A stretch of 64,000 bases of DNA from DATAXI01 sp963756185 (GTDB lineage: Bacteria; Verrucomicrobiota; Verrucomicrobiia; Chthoniobacterales; Chthoniobacteraceae), in the NCBI GenBank assembly GCA_963756185.1, contig CAVWMS010000003.1, positions 434,001 through 498,000 of the forward strand. The letters are read 5' to 3'. Positions 36,082 through 45,119 of the stretch are shown in pieces (the first letter of the stretch is position 1; each line of letters opens with the position of its first letter). A program made the translations under genes and the position numbers. The notes below the pieces were generated by a model, which was not told where the DNA came from, did no database searches, and saw only the letters and a list, made by a program, of their open reading frames with translations.

Positions 36082-37038
36082 GGATTGTTCAGGATCAGTC
36101 CCAAGTGGTTGCAGACTAGCGCGATTATGATGAAAAGTCCAATTCCCAGGCTCAAGACGAACCAGCGCCGGAACACCGCGCCGTAGAGGAAGAAAAGCTT
36201 CGTGTCAAAGAGCGGGCCGAAGACCATGAATGCCAGCTTCGCCGCCGGCGGAAACATGCGGAAACTGACGGCGATGAATGCGTTGGTCGAGCTGCAGATC
36301 GCCAGCATGAAGGAGAGCGCCATCATGGCGACCACCGAGAGCGTCGGGTTGGTGGCGACTGGGACCAGCAGGGTCTGGTTCACCGCCGTATTGAAGACCG
36401 AGGCGATTGCCGCGCCCACCACGAAGAAAAAGGTCACGTCCATGAAATCGGCGGTCGCGCTCTGGACCGCGCGGAACAGTTTCCCGCTCACTCCGCTCTC
36501 GATGAGGCTCGGCGCGGAGTCGTCGCCCACCACCGCCATGCTCAAGCCGGTGCGCCGCCGCGTGCCCAGGCGAATTGAGCATCTCCGGCTGGAGCAATTT
36601 TTCGGGTGAAAAATCGCGCACCAGCATGCCGATGCCAACCGCGATGAGGAAACCGAGCGCCAGGCGCAGCAGCGTCATCTCGATGGGATTTTGCCCGCGA
36701 AACGCCGCGTAAGTGCTCAGCGCCACCACCGGGCTGACGATCGGCGCGGCCATCATGTAAGTGATCGCGCACGAAAGCGGCACGCCTTTGCGGATGAGCC
36801 GGCGGATCACCACCACGCTCGCGCATTCGCACATCGGCAGCACCAGGCCCAGCAGCGCGGATACCACGATCGAGGCGGCATAATTCTTCGGCAGCCAGCG
36901 TGTGAGCATGTCCGACGGCACGAACGCCTCGACCGCACCCGAGATCAGCGAACCGAGCAGCAAAAAGGGAATCCCCTCGAAAATGATGCCGAGGAAGGAG
37001 AGCGCGAAATCGGAAAAATGGAACGAGAACCAACTCAT
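36078..37038 (-). CDS. DUF318/ArsP_1-type permease (YcgR/YraQ-like), frame broken near 36560
   Basis: About 320 residues when one extra base near 36560 is removed. Starts at ATG 37038 (MSWFSFHFSDF). About eight helices: LGIIFEGIPFLLLGSLISGAV, then YAASIVVSALLGLVLPMCEC, the family motif P-x-C-E-C, and CAITYMMAAPIVSPVVALST, the conserved A-P-x-x-x-P signature. After the break come MDVTFFFVVGAAIASVF and MALSFMLAICSSTNAF with a second conserved Cys-Ser-Ser. The family moves small molecules or metals across the inner membrane without an ATPase. ATGA overlaps tie it to both neighbours, so the three proteins are made together. Confidence 0.85.
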
Positions 37039-37998
37039 TGCGTCAGCCCTTTTCGCAGCGCGGCCACGTTCGCGCGAGTTGTCTCTTCGTAAAAATCCTC
37101 CGACGCCGAGCCGCTTTCCATGGGGTCGAGGACAGATCGATGGTCCGTAACCGGGCATCGAGCCCTCGAGCGAGTGTCGCATCGACTCCTGGCCGGCGGC
37201 CACGATCACCGGCTCTCCGTGAGGAACGAATGAATCCAACTGCGGCGCGGTTTCCACGTTCACCACCGTGAACTGATACCGGCTCAGGAAATAGAGAAAC
37301 GTCGTGTCCTCGCAGATCACGTTGCGCTTTGGAATATCCACCGTCATTTGCCCGACTTCGTCGTCCAGGTCGCGGAGGTCGGCTTCGTATTGGTTTTCAT
37401 TGGCGAGGTATTGGTTCGCGTGCGCCGGATCGCGCGCCATCAAGGCGTCGCGGATGTTCTGCACCTCCTTGATCGCCATGATCGGGTCGATCCAGACATG
37501 CGGGTCCGTCCGCTGGCCGGGCGGAAAGTTAACGTCGCTCGGGGGCGAATCCGGGTCGCCCGGCAGGCCCGGGATGCCCGGGCCCGTTCCGCGCGCGGCA
37601 ATAATGCGGATGGCGCCCGGTTTCAACCCTTGCGCCTCGATCTTGTCCATCCAGGGCTCGAATCCGAAACCGTTCTCGACCACAACGTCGGCCTGCATGA
37701 TCCGGTTCACCTGATCCGGGCCGGGCTCGAATTTCCCGGACGGGACGCCCGGCGGCACGATCATTTCGACATCGGCCAAGTCCCCGGCCACGTGCTTCGT
37801 GAAGCAGTACATCGGCGCGAAGGTCGCCAGCACCAGCAGCTTTTCGGGCGGCGTCGCCGTGGGCCATGGCGAAGGCGCGGCCGCGCCCGTATCCGCCGCC
37901 TGCCTCGAACACCCCACCGCCAGCAGAATGCCCACCAGCCAGCCAACCCTCAATATGTTCGAATTTCGAATTTCGAATTTCGAATTTCTACTACTCAT
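37035..37998 (-). CDS. ZnuA-like metal-binding lipoprotein, frame broken near 37153
   Basis: About 320 residues after removing one extra base near 37153; the corrected tail is MESGSASEDFYEETTRANVA and then ALRKGLTQ. A lipobox (LVGILLAVGC) precedes the cluster-9 substrate-binding fold: KLLVLATFAPMYCFTKHVAGD, MIVPPGVPSGKFEPGPDQV, ENGFGFEPWMDK and the metal site RTDPHVWIDPIMAIKEVQNI. Zinc/manganese ABC importers use such proteins, but no ABC permease or ATPase is present; a DUF318 permease follows by ATGA overlap. ATG 37998 would translate part of a CGAATTT repeat, so TTG 37953 is the likelier start. Confidence 0.82.
37958..37990. repeat. CGAATTT heptamer tandem repeat, copy 2
   Basis: Four perfect 7-bp units, overlapping the possible N-terminal codons of the ZnuA-like gene (where they would encode NSKFEIRNS) and 153 bp past the mannosidase stop. 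Confidence 0.9.
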
Positions 37999-38142
37999 TT
38001 CGAATCATGAATTCCCGTGTGGTCTCTGGCATTGAGGGTCTTGATGTCTGTTTCGTTCAAACCTAAACGCGGAAATCCAATTGCTCAAGAGACTGCAAGC
38101 CATCCTTTTATGCCACATCGCGCCACGCGCTGCCGGGGCGCT

Positions 38143-41100
38143 TCAATTCCCCGGTCCTGTTTGCAGCAACGCCTTCACCGCATCGGGGCCCAAAGCGGAC
38201 CGCCAGATTTGGAAATTGCGGATTTCTCCCTCGAATTTATTGCCGCGGCCCCAGGGATCGGCGATGCCGATGGCGACGGTCTGGTCATCGGGAGCCAACG
38301 GCGAATTGCTGGAGGCGATCTGGCCGCCATCCTTGTAGAGCGTGATCGTTTTGCCGTCGTAGGTCGCGGTCAGCATCTGCCAGCGGCCCGCATCGATGGG
38401 GACGTTGGTTCTGAGGTCCTCGTTCGCGAGCCAGAAGGCGATGCCTCCGGTGAACTTTATGAAGTAACGGCCCGTGCCCGGGCGCGAGGCACTGTCCTGC
38501 GCGCAACCCCAGCCGCCCAGCAGCACGCCGTCGCCCTGCGGCGGCTGGTCGCAACGCAAAAACATATTGAGCGTCCATGGTTCGCCGGGCTGGACCGGCA
38601 GCGCGCTGTCATCCTCGAACAGCCGCTCCCGCGGAGTATCCAGCGACGCGAGACTGTACACCGGCTGAAGCCCGGTCACCTGGCCGTCGAATGATTTCAG
38701 AACATTTGCCCGCGCGGAATTTTCCGTGATGTCCCGCACATCCAGGCCCACGGGCGTGTCCATTGGCAAAGGCGAACCCAGATGCAGCGTGACCGTCATG
38801 CCATCCCGGGATAAGTCCGCCGATGTAATCCGGATTTGCCGCGTCTGCGCGCCGCCGCCGGTCGAGAAGATATAATGTGTAACATCGAGAGCCGATTGCG
38901 GTTCGACCGGTTTCGAATAGTCAACTTCCGCGTCGGATGTAAATGGAACCGAGGAAATGCCGGTAACACGCGGCGGACTTACATCTTCGATCTCATATCG
39001 TCCGGTCCATATCTTCCCGGGCCGGGTCTGGTCATCGCATTCGCAGGCCTTGACGACGGTATCGCGACTTAACACCAACTTATCCGTATAAACGGGCGAA
39101 GCCGGGGTCGGGTCCGAACCATCGGTCGTGTAATGCAAGTGACCCACCCGGTTGTACAATGGCGGCGCAAGCGTGACGGCGACCATGTCCGGATATTTAC
39201 CAGGCGCCGGCGAAGCGTCCGGCGGCCCGCCGGCCACGTGGTCGTCGAACGTATCGTAAAGCGGAGACGCGGCGGCGATTCCGGCTTCGGGCTCATTTGC
39301 CAGGCTGATTGCGAAAATGCGTATCTTGCCGTTATTTGGCAGGGTCAGTTGTTTCGCGCCCAGTGGAAGATCGATCCCGTATTTGAAAATATAGGCGTAT
39401 TGGTAAAACTCGTTCCCCTGTCTCGCATCGTGGCGGTGCGAGCAATACCATGCGACCGGCGCGGGCTTGACATAGCCGGGCACGAGGCCGTCGAGGGCAT
39501 TGTCCCAATTGTAATTCAATTCCGGCGGCACGCCCTGCCAAAGCCGGTTGTCCCACTGGCCGATAAACTGTGACCAATCCTGCACGGTCAATTTTGACGC
39601 GATTCCATCGACACTTACCTCGCATTGCTGGTCTCCATCGATCGCCGCGGCGAGGATATAAGCCCGGTTAAACGAACCGTCCGGCAGCTCGATCGACTGG
39701 CCATGACAGGTTAGCGCGTTCTTCCCGCCTTGTGCCGGGCCAAACTGGAAGAATACGCCATCGCTAACAACGGTGGCCGGGAATTGCTCGGCGGGATAAG
39801 TGTGGCCCTGGCCGTCAAAGTTGCCCGCTTCGAGATTATTCACAGGGCTGACTCCGTTCAGGTCATAGGATAAGTCGAGAGGCCTGCTGGAAACGGCGGC
39901 CACCGGAGACTGCGGCGGCGCGGCCAGCCGCAGCGCGAAGGCGCGAAGCTGATAGGGAGAGATGTCGAATTCGAGCGCCCCATCCTTTACATTGGCCGGC
40001 CCGACCGGCTTTTCCTGGCCGTTGATTTCGCGCGCCGCCACCAGCGGGAGTTGCGATGAAAGCCGGACCGCGCTGGCCTGTTTCCCGAGCAGTTCCCGCA
40101 TTCGCACAACGATCTCACCGCTATCCTCCGCTTTCTTGATGCTGACGATCTGGACCTGGCTGGTACTGGTTGCGAAGAACGAAAAGGTTTTGCCCAGCGG
40201 TCCCGCGTGCGGGGTCGAGACGAAGGCGATCAGCGGCTGATTGAGCCGCGCCGCTTCCCAGGTGGTGTCGCCGTCGCGCCAATCACCCTGGTGTCCTTCG
40301 ACCGCGTAAAGCATTTTTTGCCGGCCAATGTCCTGCGTACCCTGATCCTGCGAGGTATTCCAGACGCCGGGCGAGTAGAGAAGAGTCAACCGCATCGTCG
40401 AATCGTCGGGCTTGTCCGAGCCATATTTGCAATCGTTCAAAATGGAAACGCCATAACTTCCATCCGTATTGGTCAGGTCCATCCATTGGTACTGCGGCAC
40501 TTCGAATTTCTTCGGATTGTTATTGCCCCGTTGCACGGTGCCCAGTTGCGCGTCGTAAGTCGCAAGCGGATTGGATACGGCCAGCGGGAATGACGCCTTC
40601 AGGCTGCACTCGAGCGAACGCCAGTCGATGTCCGTGGCAAATTCCACCCGGTTACCCGCCGCGCCCGCCGAGAGCCGGATCTGCTGGGTGAAATTCGAAC
40701 CGAGGGCGGAGCGTGTGACCCGCAAGCTGACGCGGACCGGACCGGCTTCGGCGACGCTGATGCGCGCGGGCCCGGCCACGACGGCCTCGGGCGGCCGGCG
40801 CCGGTCCGACCAATCCATGTTCCAGGAGGGAAACGCGCGCGGTTTCTCGCGCTGGAACACGAGCTGGGCGGGATTGGCGAGCAATTCCCTGCCCGCAGTT
40901 TTGTCGAAGATTGACGCGACATCGCCATTCCGGTCGAGCGTCACGCGGTAACGCTCGTTTTCAATTTGGTTCGCGCTGATCTTGAGCGGCGACGCCGGCG
41001 ACGCGGTGGCCACGGGCCGCGCCTGATACACCGCGTACCCAACCGGCGGAGCTTTTGCCAGGAAGAGGATTTTTACGCGATTGCCGTCGATTGACTCCAC

Positions 41101-42486
41101 CTGTGTCGGCGTGGGGCTGCCGTCCGGCCCGAAAACCGTAATCGCGGATCCGGACGCGGCCGGCAGCGTGATCGAGGCTTCCACCACGTCCTCGCGGGCG
41201 ATCGAGAGCGGATTGTAAACGACGATTGGAACAGCGTCGCGCCCGGCTTGCGTATCCATTCCGGCAATCACCGCCGCAGCGGAATTTTCCGCGACTGCGG
41301 CAAATTCATTCGAGACGAGAACCTCGTCGTTCCAGGTAAAATTGTACGCTTGCGGGATGCATGTGCCGGGCAACATATCGTGCATCTGGGATCCGAGCAT
41401 GATGTCCCAGGCGCGGTAAAGTTTGTCGCCGGGATAAGGCAGCGCGCCGAGCGCGTAGGCAGCCGTGGCCGCGCTCTCGGCGACGTTTGCGAGCAGTTCG
41501 TTTTTCCGGTTGAACCGCTTCATGATCGCCTTTGAGGTGAGGCAGCCCGTCGAGTGGCCGGTGAGAAGCAGTTCGCCTTGATAGACCGGCAGGCGCGTCT
41601 TTTCGTCGTCGGTCAGGTCATTGAAGATGCGGTTTGCCGGCGCGGAAATAATCCTGAGCGGACCATTCGGGGCCAGGCTGCGCTCGAGCCAGCGCACGCT
41701 GTTCTCCGAAGCGGCGCCGCCGCGGTCGCCCGTGCCGTAATAGCGAAAATCGGCGTATACCCCGGAGCTGTCCCCATCGTCCTGAACGCGCGAAATCCAG
41801 TTGGCATCATTACTCAGGTCGGAATCGATCCCGCTGTCGTAAGGGCCGGGGTTCAGTGCGGCGACGACTTTTTGCCCGTCCACGCCCTGCCAGATGCCAA
41901 GATTGAAGGGAATACCCACAGCGGAGCCCCAGGTCAGTTTTTGGGTCGAGAATCCCTTGATGCCGCAATGAGCCAGGATGCTCGGCAGGCAGGCCGGGAA
42001 ACCGAAGGAGTCCGGCAGCATCACCTCGTCGCTCTCTTTGTGGAATTCGCGCTCGAAAAACCGGTTGCTGTACAAAACGTGCCGCACGCGCGACTCCAGG
42101 CCGGAGATGAGCGTATCTCCCTCGTCCACCTCCGCGCCCGCGGGAAACCAGCGCCCGGCGGCGACATACTGCCGCACCCGCGCGAAATCATCCGGGTAGT
42201 ACTCCTCCATGAACTCGTACCGCCGCGACCCGGTAAAGTTGAAGATATAATCGGGATACTTTTCGAAGAGCGGGAAGTTATCCTCCATCGTATGCCGGAT
42301 GAATTCCCGAATCACCTGGGGATAAGACCATCTCCATTGCGTATCCAGATGCGCATAACCAACTACATAGAGCGTCTTCTGATGCTCGAGATCAACGGGC
42401 GGATCGGGCGCCTTTTGAATAATTTCCTGCGCATAAAGCATTGGCGACAACGCGGCAATGGAAAAACACGTCGCCAGCCGCTTCAC
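38143..42486 (-). CDS. Large secreted GH38 alpha-mannosidase-like protein with sugar-binding C-terminal modules
   Basis: 1447 residues, far longer than common GH38 enzymes. Signal peptide to about residue 20. The catalytic domain starts with YVVGYAHLDTQWRW (metal ligands His46 and Asp48) and has the likely nucleophile Asp159 in VMLPDSFGFPACLPSIL. The middle holds the beta-sandwich domains of the family. The C-terminal 400 residues carry a chitobiase-type segment (LHYTTDGSDPTPASPVYT), an Ig-like part, and a LamG/concanavalin-like domain (WTLNMFLRCDQPP, GRWQMLTATYDGKTITLYKDG, EGEIRNFQIWRSAL). It would trim mannose-rich glycans outside the cytoplasm. No matching transporter or other hydrolase lies beside it. 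Confidence 0.87.
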   Translation of the reverse strand: MKRLATCFSIAALSPMLYAQEIIQKAPDPPVDLEHQKTLYVVGYAHLDTQWRWSYPQVIREFIRHTMEDNFPLFEKYPDYIFNFTGSRRYEFMEEYYPDDFARVRQYVAAGRWFPAGAEVDEGDTLISGLESRVRHVLYSNRFFEREFHKESDEVMLPDSFGFPACLPSILAHCGIKGFSTQKLTWGSAVGIPFNLGIWQGVDGQKVVAALNPGPYDSGIDSDLSNDANWISRVQDDGDSSGVYADFRYYGTGDRGGAASENSVRWLERSLAPNGPLRIISAPANRIFNDLTDDEKTRLPVYQGELLLTGHSTGCLTSKAIMKRFNRKNELLANVAESAATAAYALGALPYPGDKLYRAWDIMLGSQMHDMLPGTCIPQAYNFTWNDEVLVSNEFAAVAENSAAAVIAGMDTQAGRDAVPIVVYNPLSIAREDVVEASITLPAASGSAITVFGPDGSPTPTQVESIDGNRVKILFLAKAPPVGYAVYQARPVATASPASPLKISANQIENERYRVTLDRNGDVASIFDKTAGRELLANPAQLVFQREKPRAFPSWNMDWSDRRRPPEAVVAGPARISVAEAGPVRVSLRVTRSALGSNFTQQIRLSAGAAGNRVEFATDIDWRSLECSLKASFPLAVSNPLATYDAQLGTVQRGNNNPKKFEVPQYQWMDLTNTDGSYGVSILNDCKYGSDKPDDSTMRLTLLYSPGVWNTSQDQGTQDIGRQKMLYAVEGHQGDWRDGDTTWEAARLNQPLIAFVSTPHAGPLGKTFSFFATSTSQVQIVSIKKAEDSGEIVVRMRELLGKQASAVRLSSQLPLVAAREINGQEKPVGPANVKDGALEFDISPYQLRAFALRLAAPPQSPVAAVSSRPLDLSYDLNGVSPVNNLEAGNFDGQGHTYPAEQFPATVVSDGVFFQFGPAQGGKNALTCHGQSIELPDGSFNRAYILAAAIDGDQQCEVSVDGIASKLTVQDWSQFIGQWDNRLWQGVPPELNYNWDNALDGLVPGYVKPAPVAWYCSHRHDARQGNEFYQYAYIFKYGIDLPLGAKQLTLPNNGKIRIFAISLANEPEAGIAAASPLYDTFDDHVAGGPPDASPAPGKYPDMVAVTLAPPLYNRVGHLHYTTDGSDPTPASPVYTDKLVLSRDTVVKACECDDQTRPGKIWTGRYEIEDVSPPRVTGISSVPFTSDAEVDYSKPVEPQSALDVTHYIFSTGGGAQTRQIRITSADLSRDGMTVTLHLGSPLPMDTPVGLDVRDITENSARANVLKSFDGQVTGLQPVYSLASLDTPRERLFEDDSALPVQPGEPWTLNMFLRCDQPPQGDGVLLGGWGCAQDSASRPGTGRYFIKFTGGIAFWLANEDLRTNVPIDAGRWQMLTATYDGKTITLYKDGGQIASSNSPLAPDDQTVAIGIADPWGRGNKFEGEIRNFQIWRSALGPDAVKALLQTGPGN

Positions 42487-42500
42487 AAGTCATTCAGCCT

Positions 42501-42531
42501 TTCGAATTCCGAATTTCGAATTTCGAATTTT
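42501..42531. repeat. CGAATTT heptamer tandem repeat, copy 3
   Basis: Four units, one with a substitution, in the 50-bp gap between the rmuC stop and the mannosidase start. Confidence 0.88.
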
Positions 42532-42536
42532 CCCCC

Positions 42537-44006
42537 TCATTTCCCGCCCTCCCCGTTCGCATCCTCGAGCGCGCGAATCACTCCTCCTTCCGCTCCCTCG
42601 ATCATCTCCGGCGCCTGCAATTGCCGCGGATGCTGCTCGACCTGTTCGAGCACCTCCATTTCTCCCCCCTCGACGTCCAGTTGCTTGAACCCGCGCGCGG
42701 TGACCATGACCCGCGTCTCGAGCGACGCCACGGCCTGGTTGTAACATTCGACCGATCTGCCGAGGCTCTTGCCCAGCTTCTCGATGTAGCCGCCCATCGT
42801 GCTCAGCCGGCTGTAGAGCGCGCGGCCCAGGTTTGAGATTTCCTCGGCGTTCTTTGCCAGCTTTTGCTGGCGCCAGCCGAAGAAGATCGCCTTCAGCAGC
42901 GCGATGAGCGTCGTCGGCGTCGCCAGGATGACGCGCTTTTCCGCGCCGAATTCGATCAGCGCCGGATCGCGCTCGAGCGCGGCGGAAAAAAACATTTCGC
43001 CCGGGAGGAACAGCACCACGAATTCCGGCGTCGGATTGAACTGCTCCCAATACGCCTTGCGCGACAGCGCCTCGATGTGCGCGCGCACCTGCAGCGCGTG
43101 CCGCGCCAGTTGCTCCGCGCGCGTCGCGTCATCCGGCGCTTCCAGCGCGTCGAGGTAGGCGGATACCGGCGCCTTTGCGTCCACGACGATCGTTTTCTCG
43201 CCCGGCAGCCGCACGAGCAGGTCGGGCCGCAGCGCGCCCCCCTCGTCGTCGGTCACCGTCTGCTGTTCGTAAAAATCGCAGTGATCCACCATGCCCGCCA
43301 TCTCGACCACGCGCCTCAACTGCACTTCGCCCCAGCGTCCGCGGACGTTCGGCGCGCGCAGGGCCTTCACCAGGTTGCCCGTCTCGGAGCGCAGTTGCTG
43401 CTGCGTCTCGATCAGCGATTTGACCTGCGCCTGCAGCGACTCGTAGGCGCCGACGCGGTTCTTCTCGATCTCGTGGATTTGCGCGTCCACTTTCGCGAGC
43501 GATTCCTTGACCGGGCCGACAACTTCGCTGATCGCCTGCTGGCGCTTTTCGAGGTCTCCCCTGGCGGATTCCTGGAATGTCCCGAGCGTCTCCTTCGCCA
43601 GGTCCAGGAACGACTGGTTGTTCTTCCTCAGCGCCTCGGACGAGAGGGCGTTGAATTCGTTCGCCAACTGCCTGCGTGTCTCCTCGACCAGCGCCAGTTT
43701 TTCCTCGGCGCCCTTTCGTTCCTGCTCGGCTTTTGCCTCGGCCGCGGCCAGGCGCACCATCAATTCCTGCACTTGCTGGCGCATCCGCTCGCAATCGTTC
43801 GATAATTCCGTCGCCCGCCCGGCCTGCTCTCGCGCGACGGCCAGTTGCGTGTTCCATTCCGCCTCCTGGCGCGCGGATTCCATTTCCCGCCGCGATTTGA
43901 AATACATCATTGCCAGCCACGCGCCCACGGCCAGACCAAATGCCGCCGCCAGCAGCAGGGTGACCGCATGAAATACAAGATGGAGCACGGGCACAGTGTG
44001 TGGCAC
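42537..44006 (-). CDS. rmuC: RmuC-family DNA recombination protein
   Basis: 489 residues. One N-terminal helix (LVFHAVTLLLAAAFGLAVGAWLA) and a long coiled coil (about 40-200) precede the RmuC core, a PD-(D/E)XK-like nuclease fold: VRGRWGEVQLRRVVEMAGM, CDFYEQQTV, RPDLLVRLPGEKTIVVDAKAP (Asp and DAK motif), FVVLFLPGEMFFSAAL and TPTTLIALLKAIFFGWRQQ. RmuC limits rearrangement at inverted repeats and has been linked to DNA repair and defence. Length and layout are normal. A CGAATTT repeat follows its stop codon. Confidence 0.95.
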   Translation of the reverse strand: MPHTVPVLHLVFHAVTLLLAAAFGLAVGAWLAMMYFKSRREMESARQEAEWNTQLAVAREQAGRATELSNDCERMRQQVQELMVRLAAAEAKAEQERKGAEEKLALVEETRRQLANEFNALSSEALRKNNQSFLDLAKETLGTFQESARGDLEKRQQAISEVVGPVKESLAKVDAQIHEIEKNRVGAYESLQAQVKSLIETQQQLRSETGNLVKALRAPNVRGRWGEVQLRRVVEMAGMVDHCDFYEQQTVTDDEGGALRPDLLVRLPGEKTIVVDAKAPVSAYLDALEAPDDATRAEQLARHALQVRAHIEALSRKAYWEQFNPTPEFVVLFLPGEMFFSAALERDPALIEFGAEKRVILATPTTLIALLKAIFFGWRQQKLAKNAEEISNLGRALYSRLSTMGGYIEKLGKSLGRSVECYNQAVASLETRVMVTARGFKQLDVEGGEMEVLEQVEQHPRQLQAPEMIEGAEGGVIRALEDANGEGGK

Positions 44007-44045
44007 CGCGGCTTAAGTTGCAATAGGTTGCAATGGAAGCCGCCG

Positions 44046-44597
44046 TCACATTCCGCTTCGCGGCAGCAGCCATTCCTTGCGCGCGATGTCGTAACGCATC
44101 AGCACTTTCCAGGTCATGCTTTTGGCGTTTCCATCCGCGCCGAACAGTGTCCCCGGCAGGACGACCGTCGCTTCCGTGCCGGTCAGCGAGACGTTGGCCA
44201 TCGTAAAGGACTGGAATGCCACGCTGTCATCCGACGTCTTCGCCTCCTCGCGCACGAAACCGCGCGCCCGCCAGTATGCCCCTTCCGCCGTCTGGTCGTG
44301 GTCGTTCATTTCGCGCCAGCCATCCTTCAGCACCGGCAGGAACCAGGCCAAAACGAGCGCCAGGCCCGCGAGCAGCAGCGCCCCGATGATCCGCAGCCGC
44401 CTCGAGAGCCGCCGGCGGCCGCGCCGCTTTTTTCCGCACAAATCGGGCACCGCCTCCCATTGCTCCATCCCGTCGCGCCAATAGAGCGTCTCCTCGGGAA
44501 TCAAGTTGGTGTCGTAGAGCCGCTTGAGCTGCGGGTAGGTATAAGGACCCTTTTGCTCGCCCTGGACTTTGATGAAATATTCTTCGGAATAGGCCAA
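44046..44597 (-). CDS. GYF_2-domain membrane protein
   Basis: 183 residues. Residues 5-52 match the GYF_2 module: YFIKVQGEQKGPYTYPQLKR, then TNLIPEETLYWRDGMEQW, the G-P-x-x-x-x-x-L and W-x-x-G-M-x-x-W pattern. A very basic stretch (KKRRGRRRLSRRLR) and one transmembrane helix (IIGALLLAGLALVLAWFLPVL) follow, then about 90 residues that would be periplasmic if the positive-inside rule holds. GYF_2 domains are presumed protein-binding modules. Function unknown. Confidence 0.8.
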   Translation of the reverse strand: MAYSEEYFIKVQGEQKGPYTYPQLKRLYDTNLIPEETLYWRDGMEQWEAVPDLCGKKRRGRRRLSRRLRIIGALLLAGLALVLAWFLPVLKDGWREMNDHDQTAEGAYWRARGFVREEAKTSDDSVAFQSFTMANVSLTGTEATVVLPGTLFGADGNAKSMTWKVLMRYDIARKEWLLPRSGM

Positions 44598-44735
44598 GGC
44601 GATGGGCTAGATCATTTCAACTAAATCGGCAGACGAATTCCGGCGCAATGGGGGACACTGGCGCCTGCGGCCGATTCCGTGCGGTCCCTCGGGGCCAGAT
44701 TCCGCGCCGGAGCCTTTTCCTAAGGCGTCATCCAC

Positions 44736-44771
44736 TCGAAATTTCGAATTTCGAATTTCGAATTTCGAATT
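44736..44771. repeat. CGAATTT heptamer tandem repeat, copy 4
   Basis: The longest copy, about five units, ending six bases before the DUF4404 stop codon. The flank TTTTCCCTCAT resembles that of copy 3 (TTTTCCCCCTCAT). Confidence 0.9.
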
Positions 44772-44776
44772 TTCCC

Positions 44777-45064
44777 TCATATCCCCACGTTCGACAGCGC
44801 CACAGCCAGCCGGTTTGCCAGTTGCACCAGGCGCGGATGCGTCGCTTCGAGCGTGGCCAGGGTCCCGGTCAATCCGCCCACCACCTCGTCGATCGATTCC
44901 CCATGGCTGGCCGCCGCCTCGCCGGCAAGGTGCTCCTTGTTTACCCCGCGCAATTCCGCGCGCAGTTCGCCGATCACCTCGAGCAGTTCCACCTTCGCCG
45001 CCTCGGGAAGGTTCGACGACGATTGCACGCGCGATTCAATAATGCTGAGATGATCTTCTACCAT
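44777..45064 (-). CDS. DUF4404 family small protein
   Basis: 95 residues, two helices and a loop: DHLSIIESRVQSSSNLPEAA, ELLEVIGELRAELRGV and LTGTLATLEATHPRLVQLAN, the last being the H-P-x-L family pattern. No membrane segment or catalytic motif. A good ribosome-binding sequence (GAAGG) lies just before the ATG. It is the last of a run of minus-strand genes after the GNAT enzyme. Function unknown. Confidence 0.75.
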   Translation of the reverse strand: MVEDHLSIIESRVQSSSNLPEAAKVELLEVIGELRAELRGVNKEHLAGEAAASHGESIDEVVGGLTGTLATLEATHPRLVQLANRLAVALSNVGI

Positions 45065-45068
45065 GCCT

Positions 45069-45119
45069 TCATTCTAAGCCCAGTTCACGCCGGAGCGCAT
45101 CAATAAAGCTCTCCCTCAT
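45069..45119 (-). CDS. Possible 16-codon coupled micro-ORF
   Basis: ATG 45119 overlaps the GNAT stop (ATGA) and the frame runs MRESFIDALRRELGLE to TGA 45069, four bases before the DUF4404 start. Its stop lies within the ribosome-binding region of that gene. It may couple the two genes, or be the leftover tail of a longer GNAT reading frame. Weak evidence. Confidence 0.25.
   Translation of the reverse strand: MRESFIDALRRELGLE

Noticed and set aside
36205..37998. Single 597-residue fusion of the ZnuA-like protein and the permease
   Set aside because: The join arises from a frame error: each gene has its own natural end and start (ATGA at 37035-37038), and the residues between are not family-like.
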